A DNA stretch of 29,316 bases from Spyradenecus sp045634445 (GCA_045634445.1 JAZRAG010000012.1:1-29316); one strand, 5' to 3'. Positions 16,602 to 25,294 are shown, counted from the first letter of the stretch. The notes: generated by a model from the sequence alone, not told the origin. Numbers and translations: made by a program.

Positions 16602-17933
16602 ATGAGCCTCATATTTTTTGTTCTCTTTATCACAGCATTCGTGTTGCTTTTTGCTGCATCAGCCTTTTTCTCTGCTAGCGAAACTGCGATGTTGTCCCTT
16701 TCTCCGCTTCAGATTCAGCAGATTAATGAGCGTTCTCCTAAACTTGGCGCGAACCTTTCGCGAATGCTCAAAACACCTGAAATCATGCTTTCCACCTTGC
16801 TCATCGGCAACACCTTTGTCAACGCAGCACTCGCTAGTGTGGGCTTATCCTTTATCATCGCAAGTGATTGGGTCCCAGAACCTTATACTGAAATTGTTAG
16901 CGTCTTTACCGTAACCATTTTGGTATTGCTCTTTGGTGAAATTAGCCCAAAGCAATTCGCCATTCGCCATACGGGAACCCTTATCCCTTACATTGTTCGC
17001 GTCTTAAATGTTGCGATTCCGCTACTCTATCCGCTTTCGTGGTGTTTGCAGAAACTCCTTTATCCCATCCGCCACACATTACGCCCCGAACGTCGTGCCG
17101 CGACTGACGAAGAGATCGTTAGCGTTGTCAATCTCAGCGAAGAACATCACGCGCTTGATGAAGCCGAGGGCGCAATGGTCCGCGGTGTCTTTCGTTTGAG
17201 CGAACTCAAGGCCTCCGATGTCATGACCCCGCGCGTGGATTTAATCGGCTTGGACATCAATGACTCGCCCGAAACCCACTTGGAACAAATGAAGCGCGCC
17301 ACCTTTGTTTGGATGCCGCTTTGGGATGACTCTGCCGACAACTTCATTGACTTTATCGATGTGCCGCGGTGCCTTTTAGATCCAGAACACAATCTTGAAG
17401 CCGCACGTTGCAATTACACTCTCGCAGTGCCTGAAAATATCAGCCTCGACGACCTCCTCATCACGCTTTATCGTCAAAATCTCCCAATGGTGCTTGTAAC
17501 TGACGAATATGGCGGCACCGCAGGTATTGTCTCGCGTGGCGACATCTTGGAATTGCTCGCGCTTGAAGTCAGTGATCGCCCTTCGGCAAATGAAGAGGCT
17601 GAAATCCGTAAATGCCGTGAAAATTGCTGGATGATTTCTGGCGATGCGGCTTTGGAACAAATCAACTTCATGCTCGGCACACACTTAGAAGCTGACGATG
17701 CCGACCGTATGAGCGGGTGGGTCACCTTCCACGCAGGACACATCCCGAAAGTGGGTGAAACCATCACTGCCGATGGTTACCGCGTGATTATCCAAAAGAT
17801 GCGTATGAGGAAGATTTTAAGCGTCTTCTTAGAGGACCTTGAACCCGAATCTCGCGAAACTGACGTCCCACAAAACCTCCACTCCCCTGAAATTCAGGAT
17901 GATGAGCTCACCGCTGTTCAGGAGGAGGAATAA
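16602..17933 (+). CDS. CNNM/CorC-HlyC family membrane protein
   Basis: This 443-residue inner-membrane protein has an N-terminal DUF21/CNNM domain (~1-190) with SASETAMLSLSP, LLIGNTFVNAAL and the family signature GEISPKQFA. Two CBS domains follow (~205-325) with VMTPRVDLIGL and DEYGGTAGIVSRGDILELL. A C-terminal CorC_HlyC domain (~345-425) contains WMISGDAALEQIN and VGETITADGYRVII. The family is linked to Mg2+/Co2+ efflux or resistance and was historically misnamed hemolysin. The ribosome site AAAGG is at 16593-16597. A paralogue starts 3 nt after its stop codon, so the two are translationally linked and may form a heteromer. Confidence 0.92.
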   Translation: MSLIFFVLFITAFVLLFAASAFFSASETAMLSLSPLQIQQINERSPKLGANLSRMLKTPEIMLSTLLIGNTFVNAALASVGLSFIIASDWVPEPYTEIVSVFTVTILVLLFGEISPKQFAIRHTGTLIPYIVRVLNVAIPLLYPLSWCLQKLLYPIRHTLRPERRAATDEEIVSVVNLSEEHHALDEAEGAMVRGVFRLSELKASDVMTPRVDLIGLDINDSPETHLEQMKRATFVWMPLWDDSADNFIDFIDVPRCLLDPEHNLEAARCNYTLAVPENISLDDLLITLYRQNLPMVLVTDEYGGTAGIVSRGDILELLALEVSDRPSANEEAEIRKCRENCWMISGDAALEQINFMLGTHLEADDADRMSGWVTFHAGHIPKVGETITADGYRVIIQKMRMRKILSVFLEDLEPESRETDVPQNLHSPEIQDDELTAVQEEE

Positions 17934-17935
17934 TC

Positions 17936-19072
17936 ATGGTTACGCAAACCGAAGTTTTTGTGGACATCGTCCTCATCGTCGTCTTCTTCCTCGGCAGTTG
18001 GTTCTTCTCTGGCTTTGAGAGCGGCATGGTTTCGATGAATCGTTACCGCCTCGTCCGTATGGTCCGCAATGGCGACAAAAATGCAAAGGCGCTCGCCAAA
18101 GTCTTGCGCAATTCTCACCGTCTGCTTGCCACCACCCTCGTGGGCAATAATATCTGCAACGTCACCCTCTCGACGTTGTGCGCGACCCTTGCTGTCGCGG
18201 CGGCAGAAGATCTCGGCATGGAGGAGCCCCTCGCGCAAACCCTCGCCACCCTCTTGGTCGCGATCGGCCTACTCATCATCGGCGAATACTTGCCCAAGCT
18301 GTGGTTCACGGCACGCCCTTATGAACGGTGCCAACCCCTTCTACCCATTTTCCGCCTCTTCCAAACCCTTTTAGCGCCTCTCGCAACGCTGTGTATCGTG
18401 TTAACACGCCTTGTTTCGCGCAAGAATACAGAGAAGCGTTCTCCCTTCGTTTCGCGCGAAAACATCGCCTTCTTGATGCGCGACTCTGAGGCGCATGGTC
18501 AAATTTCAGCCTTTGAACGTCTCATGGTGAGCCGCGTCTTAGACCTCCAATTGAAGCGCGCTTCCCAATTGATGACGCCCATTAAGCGCACCGCGCGCCT
18601 TTACACCAGCGACAGCCGCGAAACCATTCTTGAAACCTTCCGCAAGACGCATTCGCGCGTGTTGCCTGTCTTTAATGACAACACCACAATCTGCGTTGGG
18701 ACGCTCCATCTTTCTGACTTTTTACGCAGTAAACCCTCCACGCCCTTGATGCAAATCTGCCGCATCGCACATGCGATTAACAAGAATGAAGAAGCCGATA
18801 ATCTCTTGACCAAGATGCGCTCGGCCAATGCAAAATTCTTACTCGTCTGCCACGCGACCGCCCTCATTGAGGTCACCAAGGCTGCTGATGCGCATGCGCA
18901 GAAGAATGCGGGCTTAGCAAAGCCTGAACAATTCCGTCCGACATTCCGTGACCCCATCGGCATCATCACTCAGGAAGATGTCTTGAAGGCCGTCTTGGAC
19001 GATGAACTGTTGCGTTCTTCCACAGACCGCCATGCCGCGCACTTTGACCCTGAAGATCGCGACGGCGAATAA
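17936..19072 (+). CDS. Second CNNM/CBS membrane protein
   Basis: This 378-residue paralogue of the preceding protein has a very strong ribosome site (GGAGGAGG) inside the end of that gene. The DUF21 domain carries altered signatures: FSGFESGMVSMNRYRL for the usual SASE-type motif, LVGNNICNVTLS, and GEYLPKLWF in place of GEIxPK. CBS repeats follow (~200-350), with QLMTPIKRTARLY and the end IGIITQEDVLKAVL. The C-terminal CorC_HlyC domain of its partner is missing; the protein ends in an acidic tail after the second CBS. It is likely a partner or regulatory subunit in the same cation-handling system. Confidence 0.88.
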   Translation: MVTQTEVFVDIVLIVVFFLGSWFFSGFESGMVSMNRYRLVRMVRNGDKNAKALAKVLRNSHRLLATTLVGNNICNVTLSTLCATLAVAAAEDLGMEEPLAQTLATLLVAIGLLIIGEYLPKLWFTARPYERCQPLLPIFRLFQTLLAPLATLCIVLTRLVSRKNTEKRSPFVSRENIAFLMRDSEAHGQISAFERLMVSRVLDLQLKRASQLMTPIKRTARLYTSDSRETILETFRKTHSRVLPVFNDNTTICVGTLHLSDFLRSKPSTPLMQICRIAHAINKNEEADNLLTKMRSANAKFLLVCHATALIEVTKAADAHAQKNAGLAKPEQFRPTFRDPIGIITQEDVLKAVLDDELLRSSTDRHAAHFDPEDRDGE

Positions 19073-19105
19073 CTCTTTTCTTCGTATTTTCATCAAAAAC
19101 AACGC

Positions 19106-19132
19106 CTAAAGTAACCCGTTTCGTCACTTTAG
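19106..19132 (+). terminator. Weak hairpin after the CNNM pair
   Basis: CTAAAGT (19106-19112) pairs with ACTTTAG (19126-19132) over 7 bp with a 13-nt loop. No clean T-run follows on the + strand. It may attenuate or end the CNNM transcript, and it lies just before the galM promoter. Confidence 0.3.
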
Positions 19133-19134
19133 AC

Positions 19135-19163
19135 TTGATTTTAGCGCGATAGAAGCGTATCCT
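19135..19163 (+). promoter_or_regulatory. galM promoter
   Basis: TTGATT at 19135-19140 and TATCCT at 19158-19163 are 17 bp apart. The start would be near 19170, with GAAGGA at 19198-19203 as ribosome site. Confidence 0.5.
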
Positions 19164-19209
19164 TATAAGAAAGACTAATAAAAGGTACTCTTTTATTGAA
19201 GGATTTTTG

Positions 19210-20301
19210 ATGATGAACGCAGAAACTCCAAAAGCTGACCCTACCGTTGAGGTGGAACAATTCGGTAAGTTGCCCGATGGCACTGTCGTCTTGAAGTATA
19301 CCTTGAAAAATGGCCTCGGCGCAGAACTTGAAGTGATTGAATACGGCGGCTCGGTACGCTCCCTAAAGGTGCCTGGCCCCGATGGTCAACCGCGTAATAT
19401 CATCGTTGGTCCTGATACGTTAGAGGGATGGATTGAAAACCCCTACTACGGCGCACTCATTGGCCGCGTAGGTAATCGTATCGCTCACGGTGTCTTTACA
19501 CTTGAAGGCAAAACTTACACCCTCGCCACCAATAATGCTCCTGGCGGCATCCCTTGCGCCCTGCATGGCGGTGAGGAGGGCTTCAATGCCCGTTTGTGGA
19601 AGATTAAGGCCTTCTTTGAAGGGGACGATGCCTGCATTCGCATGACCCTCGACTCGCCCGATGGCGACCAAGGGTATCCTGGCAATGTCCACGCAGAGGT
19701 GATCTATGCATTGACGCCTGATAACACCTGGCGCATTTGCTACCACGTCACCACCGATGCCGTCACGCCCGTGAGCATGACGCAGCATGCGTACTTCAAC
19801 CTCAAGGGTTGCGCGAAGGGTGATATCCTTGACCACGAATTGGTCATTGATGCCGCGCGTTATACCCCTGTCAATGCGGGCTTGATTCCCACGGGCGAAC
19901 TCGCCCCTGTCGCAGGCACGCCCTTTGACTTCACTCAGCCGCGCCTCCTCGGTAAGGATATTGACGCTGAAAATGATCAAATCCAATATGGCGCAGGCTA
20001 TGACCACAATTTTGTATTAGATCACGCAGATGCCACGTTTGCACGCGCCGCACGCTGTTCCTCGCCAGATGGCATGGTAATGGAAGTGTGGACGGACCAA
20101 CCCGGCATGCAGGTCTATACAGGAAACTACATCCCTGACGGGATGATGACTCCCGAAGGTCCTACCGTCCGCCGTGGCGGTGTGGCATTCGAAACCCAAC
20201 ACTTTGCGGACAGCGTCAACCGTCCAGAATTCCCTACGGTCATTCTGCGCCCCGGCGAAACGCTTCGCTCCGTAACCGAATATCGCTTCCCTAAGGCCTA
20301 A
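19210..20301 (+). CDS. galM: Aldose 1-epimerase (galactose mutarotase)
   Basis: This 363-residue cytoplasmic enzyme interconverts alpha and beta anomers of galactose, glucose and similar sugars. Family residues are in place: ALHGG (His119), TQHAYFNL (His193, general acid) and VAFETQ (Glu328, general base), with spacing like that of E. coli GalM (His104, His175, Glu309). GRVGNRIAHG is also present. I chose ATG 19210 because GAAGGA at 19198-19203 is 6 nt upstream; ATG 19213 is equally possible, and a TTG three bases upstream is less so. It is 58 bp from an SGLT-type symporter with no terminator between, so the two are probably one operon. Mutarotation would feed imported sugar to catabolism. 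Confidence 0.95.
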   Translation: MMNAETPKADPTVEVEQFGKLPDGTVVLKYTLKNGLGAELEVIEYGGSVRSLKVPGPDGQPRNIIVGPDTLEGWIENPYYGALIGRVGNRIAHGVFTLEGKTYTLATNNAPGGIPCALHGGEEGFNARLWKIKAFFEGDDACIRMTLDSPDGDQGYPGNVHAEVIYALTPDNTWRICYHVTTDAVTPVSMTQHAYFNLKGCAKGDILDHELVIDAARYTPVNAGLIPTGELAPVAGTPFDFTQPRLLGKDIDAENDQIQYGAGYDHNFVLDHADATFARAARCSSPDGMVMEVWTDQPGMQVYTGNYIPDGMMTPEGPTVRRGGVAFETQHFADSVNRPEFPTVILRPGETLRSVTEYRFPKA

Positions 20302-20359
20302 CCTTAGTGTGGCGTCTCTACTAACCCTACAACCCTAAAACTCAAATCAAGGATAACAC

Positions 20360-22354
20360 ATGAATATCTGGATTGACGCACTCGTCTTCTTTGGTTTCAT
20401 CGCATGTGTGCTTTTTGTCGGCTTTTACAAGGGCCGCAGTGGCAAGAAGCCTGAAGGCGAAGAAAATGCAGAAGACTACTTCCTCGCAGGGCGTGGCTTG
20501 AGCTGGTGGCTCATTGGCTTCTCCCTTATCGCTGCCAACATCTCCGCTGAACAGTTCGTGGGTATGTCGGGCCAGGGCGCAGGCCTCGAAGGTCTCTCTT
20601 GCGCTTCTTGGGAATGGATTGCAGCTATCACGCTCGTGATCGTGGCTTTCTGCTTCCTCCCTTACTTCCTCAAGACCGGTATCACCACGATGCCTGAATT
20701 CTTGGAAAAGCGTTACAACCACCAGGCTCGTACGTTGATGACCATCTCCATGATCGGCATCCTCATCGTGGCTTCCTTGATTGGCGTGGTTTACGCTGGC
20801 TCTCTCGTGATGCACCAGATGTTCAACCAGTTTGGCATCGCCATCAACTTCTCTACCTGCTGCATCATCATGTCTGTCATCGCAGCAGCTTACGTGCTCT
20901 TCGGCGGTCTTAAGGCTTGCGCTTGGGCAGACCTCCTCCAGGGTGCAGCCCTCATCGTGGGCGGCGCAATCATCGCTTACTACGCTTGCAACGCACTCTC
21001 CTCTGCCCCTGCAGAAACCCTCGTGGGCTTCGGTGGCGCTACCACCACCAGCACCGGCTTCCTTGACCGCTTCATGGACCTCAACGCCGCGAAGATGGAA
21101 ATGGGCCGCCCCGCAACCGACGCAGCAATGCCGTGGACCATCCTCATCATGGGTATCTGGATCCCCAACTTCTACTACTGGGGTCTCAATCAGTACATCA
21201 CCCAGCGCCTCCTCGGTTCTGGCTCCCTCGCTGAAGGCCAGAAGGGTATCGTGCTCGCAGCTGCTCTCAAGCTCGTAATCCCCTTCATCATCGTCATCCC
21301 TGGCATCCTCGCATTCAACCTCTACGCTGGCGACATGGCTAAGACCACCGCTGACGCAATCGTTGAAAAGGTTCAGAAGGGTGAATATGCTGAAAACGAA
21401 CTCGTCCTCTTCTACTCCATGAAGGCTGATGCAAAGACCGCTCAGCAGTCTGAAGAAGCAATTCGCGCAAAGCTTGACCCCATCACCGAAAACAAGATCA
21501 ACGCTCACAACTCTGCCCTCTTGGCTCAGATTGCGTTCGATAAGAAGGCCGACACCACCCCTGAAAACATCCAGGCATGGAGCAGCCAGGGTAAGGCTGG
21601 CGAAATCTCCCTCTCCAACGGCATGACCATCAAGGTCGTTGACAACACCTACAAGTACGATGGCGCACTCGGCTTCTTGATGCAGCTCATCTCTAAGACC
21701 CCTGGTGTGCTCGGCTTCGTGCTCGCAGCGCTCCTCGGCGCAATCGTCTCCTCGCTCGCAGCAGTGCTCAACGCTACCTCCACCCTCTTCACGATGGATA
21801 TCTTCCAGCGTTACATCAAGCCGGATGCTAAGCCCTCGACCCTCGTCTTCACGGGCCGCGTGGTCACGGTGATCCTCACGGTGGTGGGTTGCATCGCAGC
21901 TGCTAACTTGAAGAGCGACACGATCTTCGGTTACATCCAGGAAGTGCAGTGCTATGTCTCTCCTGCGATCTTCGCCGTCTTCGTGTTCGGTATGCTCAAC
22001 CGCTCTGCAAACCGCTGGGCTGGCGTCTTCGGTTTGATCGTGGGCCCTGCCATCTTCGCAATCTTCAACACCTACGGCTGGGACGTCTTCCCTATTTGCA
22101 TCCGTGAAATCATCTCCACCTGGGGCCTCGGCGTTCCTGTTGATGGTGGTTCGATGCACTTCCTCAATGCAGCTTCTTGGACGCTCGTGTTGACCCTCAT
22201 CTTGATGTCCATCTACGGCCTCATCTTCAAGATGCCTGCCAAGGTGGAATTCAAGTCCGAAACCACGTTGGACATGACCACCTCGAAGTGGGCTCTCGTC
22301 GCAGGTATCGTGGTCTGCATCTTGACCGTCGCGCTCTACGTCTTCTTCTGGTAA
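20360..22354 (+). CDS. Sodium:solute symporter (SGLT-like) with outer-loop insert
   Basis: This 664-residue inner-membrane transporter of the SSS family has a LeuT-like fold and is probably a Na+/sugar symporter. Signatures: DYFLAGRGLSWWLIGFSL and ISAEQFVGMSGQG near the N-terminus, MPEFLEKRYN, VLFGGLKACAWADLLQG, WGLNQYITQRLLG, and AIVSSLAAVLNATSTLFTMD with the Ser/Thr cluster expected at the sodium site. vSGLT has ~540 residues. The excess is a hydrophilic insert at ~325-432, in the loop before AIVSSL, which is extracytoplasmic by vSGLT topology. AAGGAT precedes the start. It is in an operon with galM, implying galactose, glucose or a related hexose as substrate. Codon use is very biased, suggesting high expression. 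A strong terminator follows. Confidence 0.93.
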   Translation: MNIWIDALVFFGFIACVLFVGFYKGRSGKKPEGEENAEDYFLAGRGLSWWLIGFSLIAANISAEQFVGMSGQGAGLEGLSCASWEWIAAITLVIVAFCFLPYFLKTGITTMPEFLEKRYNHQARTLMTISMIGILIVASLIGVVYAGSLVMHQMFNQFGIAINFSTCCIIMSVIAAAYVLFGGLKACAWADLLQGAALIVGGAIIAYYACNALSSAPAETLVGFGGATTTSTGFLDRFMDLNAAKMEMGRPATDAAMPWTILIMGIWIPNFYYWGLNQYITQRLLGSGSLAEGQKGIVLAAALKLVIPFIIVIPGILAFNLYAGDMAKTTADAIVEKVQKGEYAENELVLFYSMKADAKTAQQSEEAIRAKLDPITENKINAHNSALLAQIAFDKKADTTPENIQAWSSQGKAGEISLSNGMTIKVVDNTYKYDGALGFLMQLISKTPGVLGFVLAALLGAIVSSLAAVLNATSTLFTMDIFQRYIKPDAKPSTLVFTGRVVTVILTVVGCIAAANLKSDTIFGYIQEVQCYVSPAIFAVFVFGMLNRSANRWAGVFGLIVGPAIFAIFNTYGWDVFPICIREIISTWGLGVPVDGGSMHFLNAASWTLVLTLILMSIYGLIFKMPAKVEFKSETTLDMTTSKWALVAGIVVCILTVALYVFFW

Positions 22355-22384
22355 GCAGAAACGTAGCAATCGCACAATTCAAAA

Positions 22385-22415
22385 AGTGGCTCTGGGAGAC
22401 CAGAGCCACTTTTTT
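22385..22415 (+). terminator. Strong rho-independent terminator
   Basis: AGTGGCTCTGG (22385-22395) pairs perfectly with CCAGAGCCACT (22400-22410) around a GAGA loop and is followed by T-run 22410-22415. The A-run at 22381-22385 makes it symmetric, so it could work in both directions. Confidence 0.92.
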
Positions 22416-22525
22416 ATCCCTCCACAGCCTTGCCCCTAAACACGCCTTCTTCCTGCGATAAGCGATTTCCCTTCGGTAAACAGTGCCTTTCAAGTGCCAC
22501 CTTTCTTTTCTCGCGAATCAGACGG

Positions 22526-22589
22526 GTGGAAAAGGGTTTGCTTACCAGACGGCATCAGCGTCATCCCGCGTAGCAAGCCCCCTTTTCAC
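22526..22589 (+). repeat. Long imperfect hairpin, unknown function
   Basis: GTGGAAAAGGGTTTGCTTAC (22526-22545) pairs with small bulges with 22570-22589 (GTAGCAAGCCCCCTTTTCAC). Inside, GACG and CGTC can form a second short stem. It lies after the symporter terminator and before the GH20 promoter, so it is in neither predicted mRNA. It could be a small RNA, a palindromic repeat or a remnant. The rest of 22416-22648 shows no gene I can support. Confidence 0.4.
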
Positions 22590-22648
22590 GACGCAGCCAT
22601 CAATGCGCGCGCAGGCGCTCAACGGCGGCATAGTAGCCCTCTGCCCTC

Positions 22649-22677
22649 TTGCCTTATCCTCTCTAAAATGGTAATAT
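22649..22677 (+). promoter_or_regulatory. GH20 promoter (predicted leaderless start)
   Basis: TTGCCT at 22649-22654 and TAATAT at 22672-22677 are 17 bp apart, with an extended -10 TG at 22669-22670. The usual +1, about 7 nt after the -10, falls at or 1 nt before the ATG at 22685. No ribosome site is visible. Confidence 0.6.
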
Positions 22678-22684
22678 TAACCTT

Positions 22685-24550
22685 ATGAAAACGACACTTT
22701 TAGCCCTTATGATGTTGGCAAGCGTTACTGCATGGTGCGCTAAGCCTGAAGTGATTCCAGAACTCAAGCAGTGGTCCGAAGGAACCGGTCTCTACACGCG
22801 GACTCAAACAACCCGCGTTGTGGTCCCTGAAGATGCTTGCGATGCCTTGAAGGCACACGCAGAAACCTTCGCAAAGGAACTCGGCGTCCCCTTCGTTGTT
22901 GAACACTCCTCTTGGTTGTCTGGACGTACGGTAAAGGCAAATAAAGGCGACATCCTTTTGCGCACGATTCCTACGGCTGCCGATCAGAAGTCTGCAGAAC
23001 GTTACACCATTGACGTCACTCCCGATTTAGTCGTTGTGGCAGGTCACACGCCTCTCGCCACCTATTGGGGCACGCGCACCCTCTTGCAGGTCTTCAAGGC
23101 ACAGGACGGCTCCTTCCCTTGCGGCACCGTGGAAGACTGGCCCGACTACCCCGTCCGTGGCTTTATGTTTGACTGCGGTCGCAAACCTTTTACCCTCAAA
23201 ACCTTGCGCGAAATCGTTGAAATTTGCGCATATTACAAGTTGAACGAACTCCAACTCCACCTCTCGGATAACTACATTTGGTTGCATCGTTATCCGGGCG
23301 TGAAGACCCCGCAGGATGTCTTAAATATCGAACCCTCCGCTGGCGCTTTCCGTTTGGAATCTAAGGTGCCAGGCCTCACCTCGACCGACATCGCCTACTC
23401 TAAACAGGACTACCGCGAACTCTTCACCTACGCTCAGCAGCGCGGTGTGAAGATTATCCCCGAATTGGACGTCCCTGGTCACGCCCTCGCAATGGTGCGT
23501 GTGCGCCCCGACTTGATGTACAAGGGTTCCGTTGGCAATAAGCACGATTGCGAACGCGCCGCAATGCTTGACCTCACCAACCCCGAAACCTTCCCCTTCG
23601 TGGCTTCCATCTTTGACGAATACATTGATGATGGCACCTTCGTTGGCGACATCATCCACATCGGCACCGATGAATACTATGGCGACAACGAAAGTTATCG
23701 CGCCTTCGCTGACCAAATGTTAAAGCACATCCGCGCCAAGGGTAAAACACCGCGCTTGTGGGGTTCTTTCACCCATAAACGTGGCAATACCCCCGTCACC
23801 AATGAAGGCGTGCAGATGAACATCTGGTCGCTCGATTGGCAGCGCCCCAATGACGCCCTCAAACTCGGTTATGACATCATCAACATCCTCGACAAACACA
23901 CCTACATCGTGCCCAATGGCACAGGTAATGTCGGCGCCTATGGCGATGCCTTAGACACCAAGTACCTCTGGGAAACATGGAATCCTGCCATCTTCAACCG
24001 TGAACGCGTTGACCCCGATAACCCCCACCTCCTCGGTGCCGCTTGGGCAATGTGGAATGACAACGCCTTCCTCACCGACCCTGGCCTCACTGGCCGCGAT
24101 CTCCTCCCCTGCATTCGTAAGCACTGCGCCGTCTTTGCACAAAAGACCTGGGAACGCGACACTCCACAGCTCTCTTATGGCAACTTCCTCGAAACCCTCT
24201 CGAAGAATGGCTCCCCCGTTTGCTTGCAGATTCCGCAGTGGGAACGCTCCTACGCCGTCACACGCACTGGCGATGCGCCCTTGAAGTTGGCCGAAGGCGA
24301 AGAAACCGACCTCTACGCAGTCTCCCCCGTGAATGGCAAAGTTGGCTTCCGCCGCGAAGGTGCACACTACACCTTCAACTACACCCTCCCCAAGGATCGT
24401 GAAGTCGCCCTCACCTTCTGTGTGACCCCGCGCAACGTCACCCTCCTTGTTGACGGACGCCCCACTGGCGGCACCCCCCAGCGCCAACACTACGCCAACC
24501 ACTGCAAATACTTCACCCTCCCCGCCCCCGAACGCGATCTCGTGAAGTAA
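22685..24550 (+). CDS. Secreted GH20 beta-N-acetylhexosaminidase
   Basis: This 621-residue protein has a signal peptide (MKTTLLALMMLASVTA, cleavage near 16-19). A GH20b-like N-terminal domain (~20-150) is followed by a catalytic TIM barrel (~150-490) starting at PVRGFMFDCGRKPF. The catalytic pair is Asp329-Glu330 (HIGTDEYY); the Asp holds the substrate acetamido group and Glu is the acid. HLSDNYIWL, ELDVPGHA and the Trp-rich AAWAMWND also match the family. The C-terminal ~130 residues look like a beta-sandwich with an unknown role. It would release terminal GlcNAc or GalNAc from glycans such as mucin, in the periplasm or outside. It stands alone between terminators. The start follows directly on the promoter -10, with no ribosome site. 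Confidence 0.93.
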   Translation: MKTTLLALMMLASVTAWCAKPEVIPELKQWSEGTGLYTRTQTTRVVVPEDACDALKAHAETFAKELGVPFVVEHSSWLSGRTVKANKGDILLRTIPTAADQKSAERYTIDVTPDLVVVAGHTPLATYWGTRTLLQVFKAQDGSFPCGTVEDWPDYPVRGFMFDCGRKPFTLKTLREIVEICAYYKLNELQLHLSDNYIWLHRYPGVKTPQDVLNIEPSAGAFRLESKVPGLTSTDIAYSKQDYRELFTYAQQRGVKIIPELDVPGHALAMVRVRPDLMYKGSVGNKHDCERAAMLDLTNPETFPFVASIFDEYIDDGTFVGDIIHIGTDEYYGDNESYRAFADQMLKHIRAKGKTPRLWGSFTHKRGNTPVTNEGVQMNIWSLDWQRPNDALKLGYDIINILDKHTYIVPNGTGNVGAYGDALDTKYLWETWNPAIFNRERVDPDNPHLLGAAWAMWNDNAFLTDPGLTGRDLLPCIRKHCAVFAQKTWERDTPQLSYGNFLETLSKNGSPVCLQIPQWERSYAVTRTGDAPLKLAEGEETDLYAVSPVNGKVGFRREGAHYTFNYTLPKDREVALTFCVTPRNVTLLVDGRPTGGTPQRQHYANHCKYFTLPAPERDLVK

Positions 24551-24575
24551 GCCTAACTACGTGTTGCTAATCCTC

Positions 24576-24616
24576 ATTCGCCCCTTCAGCACCTCCGCGA
24601 AGGGGCGAATTCATTT
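24576..24616 (+). terminator. Rho-independent terminator of GH20
   Basis: ATTCGCCCCTTC (24576-24587) pairs perfectly over 12 bp with GAAGGGGCGAAT (24599-24610). It is followed by a short T-rich tail (TCATTTT). Confidence 0.8.
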
Positions 24617-24765
24617 TCCCTCCTTGCATAAAACAGCGCAACCGCCCCATCCTATGGAGTGCGCAATCCTGCCCAAAGAGCCCCGCATAGCACATTTTTT
24701 GTGTCTTTTGTGGTTTCCCATCTGGCAGTCCTGCCCGAAGGGCCCTGCGGAGTAACCCTAAACAC

Positions 24766-24827
24766 ATGGGGTGAAGCGCCCAGCGCTTCCGCGGGGAGTG
24801 GGGGCGCGCAGCCCCCACCTATTCGCA
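24766..24827 (+). repeat. Palindromic intergenic repeat, copy A
   Basis: This 62-bp core has two hairpins: GAAGCGC/GCGCTTC, and GTGGGGGC (24798-24805) with GCCCCCAC (24811-24818). It matches copy B (25643-25703) at every position except in the first hairpin's loop region, where A has one extra base. This pattern suggests a dispersed hairpin element. Confidence 0.75.
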
Positions 24828-24850
24828 ACCGCGACCTATTCGCAACCGCC
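24817..24850 (+). repeat. 17-bp tandem duplication
   Basis: ACCTATTCGCAACCGC occurs twice in tandem (17-bp period, one mismatch at the last base). The unit is the right edge of the palindromic repeat. Confidence 0.7.
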
Positions 24851-24990
24851 CGTGTTTTTGTGGTTAATTTTCACCTCGGACTCCTGCGCAACCGCTAAGA
24901 AAAACGCTCTCATTGGCATTCCTTTACTACGCATAACTCATTGATTTTACAATTCATTTTACATTCTTTTCATTTTTTTGAAAAAATCGC

Positions 24991-25020
24991 TTGCATTTGT
25001 GAAATGAGTTTTGCTACAAT
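24991..25020 (+). promoter_or_regulatory. tRNA cluster promoter
   Basis: TTGCAT at 24991-24996 and TACAAT at 25015-25020 are 18 bp apart and are preceded by an A/T-rich stretch resembling an UP element (24961-24988). Transcription would begin near 25027, about 18 nt before the first tRNA. Confidence 0.65.
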
Positions 25021-25044
25021 TCTGCACGTTTTCAACGCCATGTT

Positions 25045-25120
25045 GGCGAGGTAGCTCAGTTGGTAGAGCAGCGGACTGAAAATTCGCGTGTCGTCGGTTC
25101 GATCCCGACCCTTGCCACCA
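25045..25120 (+). tRNA. tRNA-Phe(GAA), copy 1
   Basis: This 76-nt cloverleaf has acceptor GGCGAGG paired with CCTTGCC (one G-U), D-arm AGCTCAGTTGGTAGAGC, anticodon loop CTGAAAA with anticodon GAA, T-arm GGTTCGATCC and an encoded CCA end. It is identical to the copy at 25376. Confidence 0.95.
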
Positions 25121-25127
25121 TTTAGAC

Positions 25128-25202
25128 GCCCCCATCGTCTATCGGTTAGGACACGGGCTTTTCATGCCTGTAAGAGGAGTTCGACTCTCCTTGGGGGTGC
25201 CA
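25128..25202 (+). tRNA. tRNA-Glu(TTC), copy 1
   Basis: This 75-nt cloverleaf has acceptor GCCCCCA paired with TGGGGGT (G-U at the end), anticodon stem CGGGC/GCCTG with loop TTTTCAT (anticodon TTC), T-arm GAGTTCGACTC and an encoded CCA. It lies 7 nt after tRNA-Phe copy 1. A run of seven T follows its CA end. Confidence 0.95.
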
Positions 25203-25294
25203 TTTTTTTGAGAACACGCCATGCCGTCGAGAGCGTTCGGTTCTAGCGCACACCGCACTGAGTTGAAGCAGCTTTCTACCGCGATTTATTAGAC

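Larger units (their letters stand above)
24655..24990 (+). other. Gene-free region with repeat copy A
   Basis: No credible ORF. It holds a GT-rich stretch (24696-24717) like that at 25516, the palindromic repeat core at 24766-24827 and a 17-bp tandem duplication at 24817-24850. An AT-rich segment then leads into the tRNA promoter. Confidence 0.6.

Noticed and set aside
22526..22589. Hairpin considered as an integron attC site.
   Set aside because: The arms lack the conserved GTTRRRY/RYYYAAC core pair, and no integron integrase or cassette array is present.
22483..22688. Short + strand ORFs (~63 codons) upstream of GH20.
   Set aside because: No ribosome site, overlapping frames, and they run through the long hairpin and the GH20 promoter.
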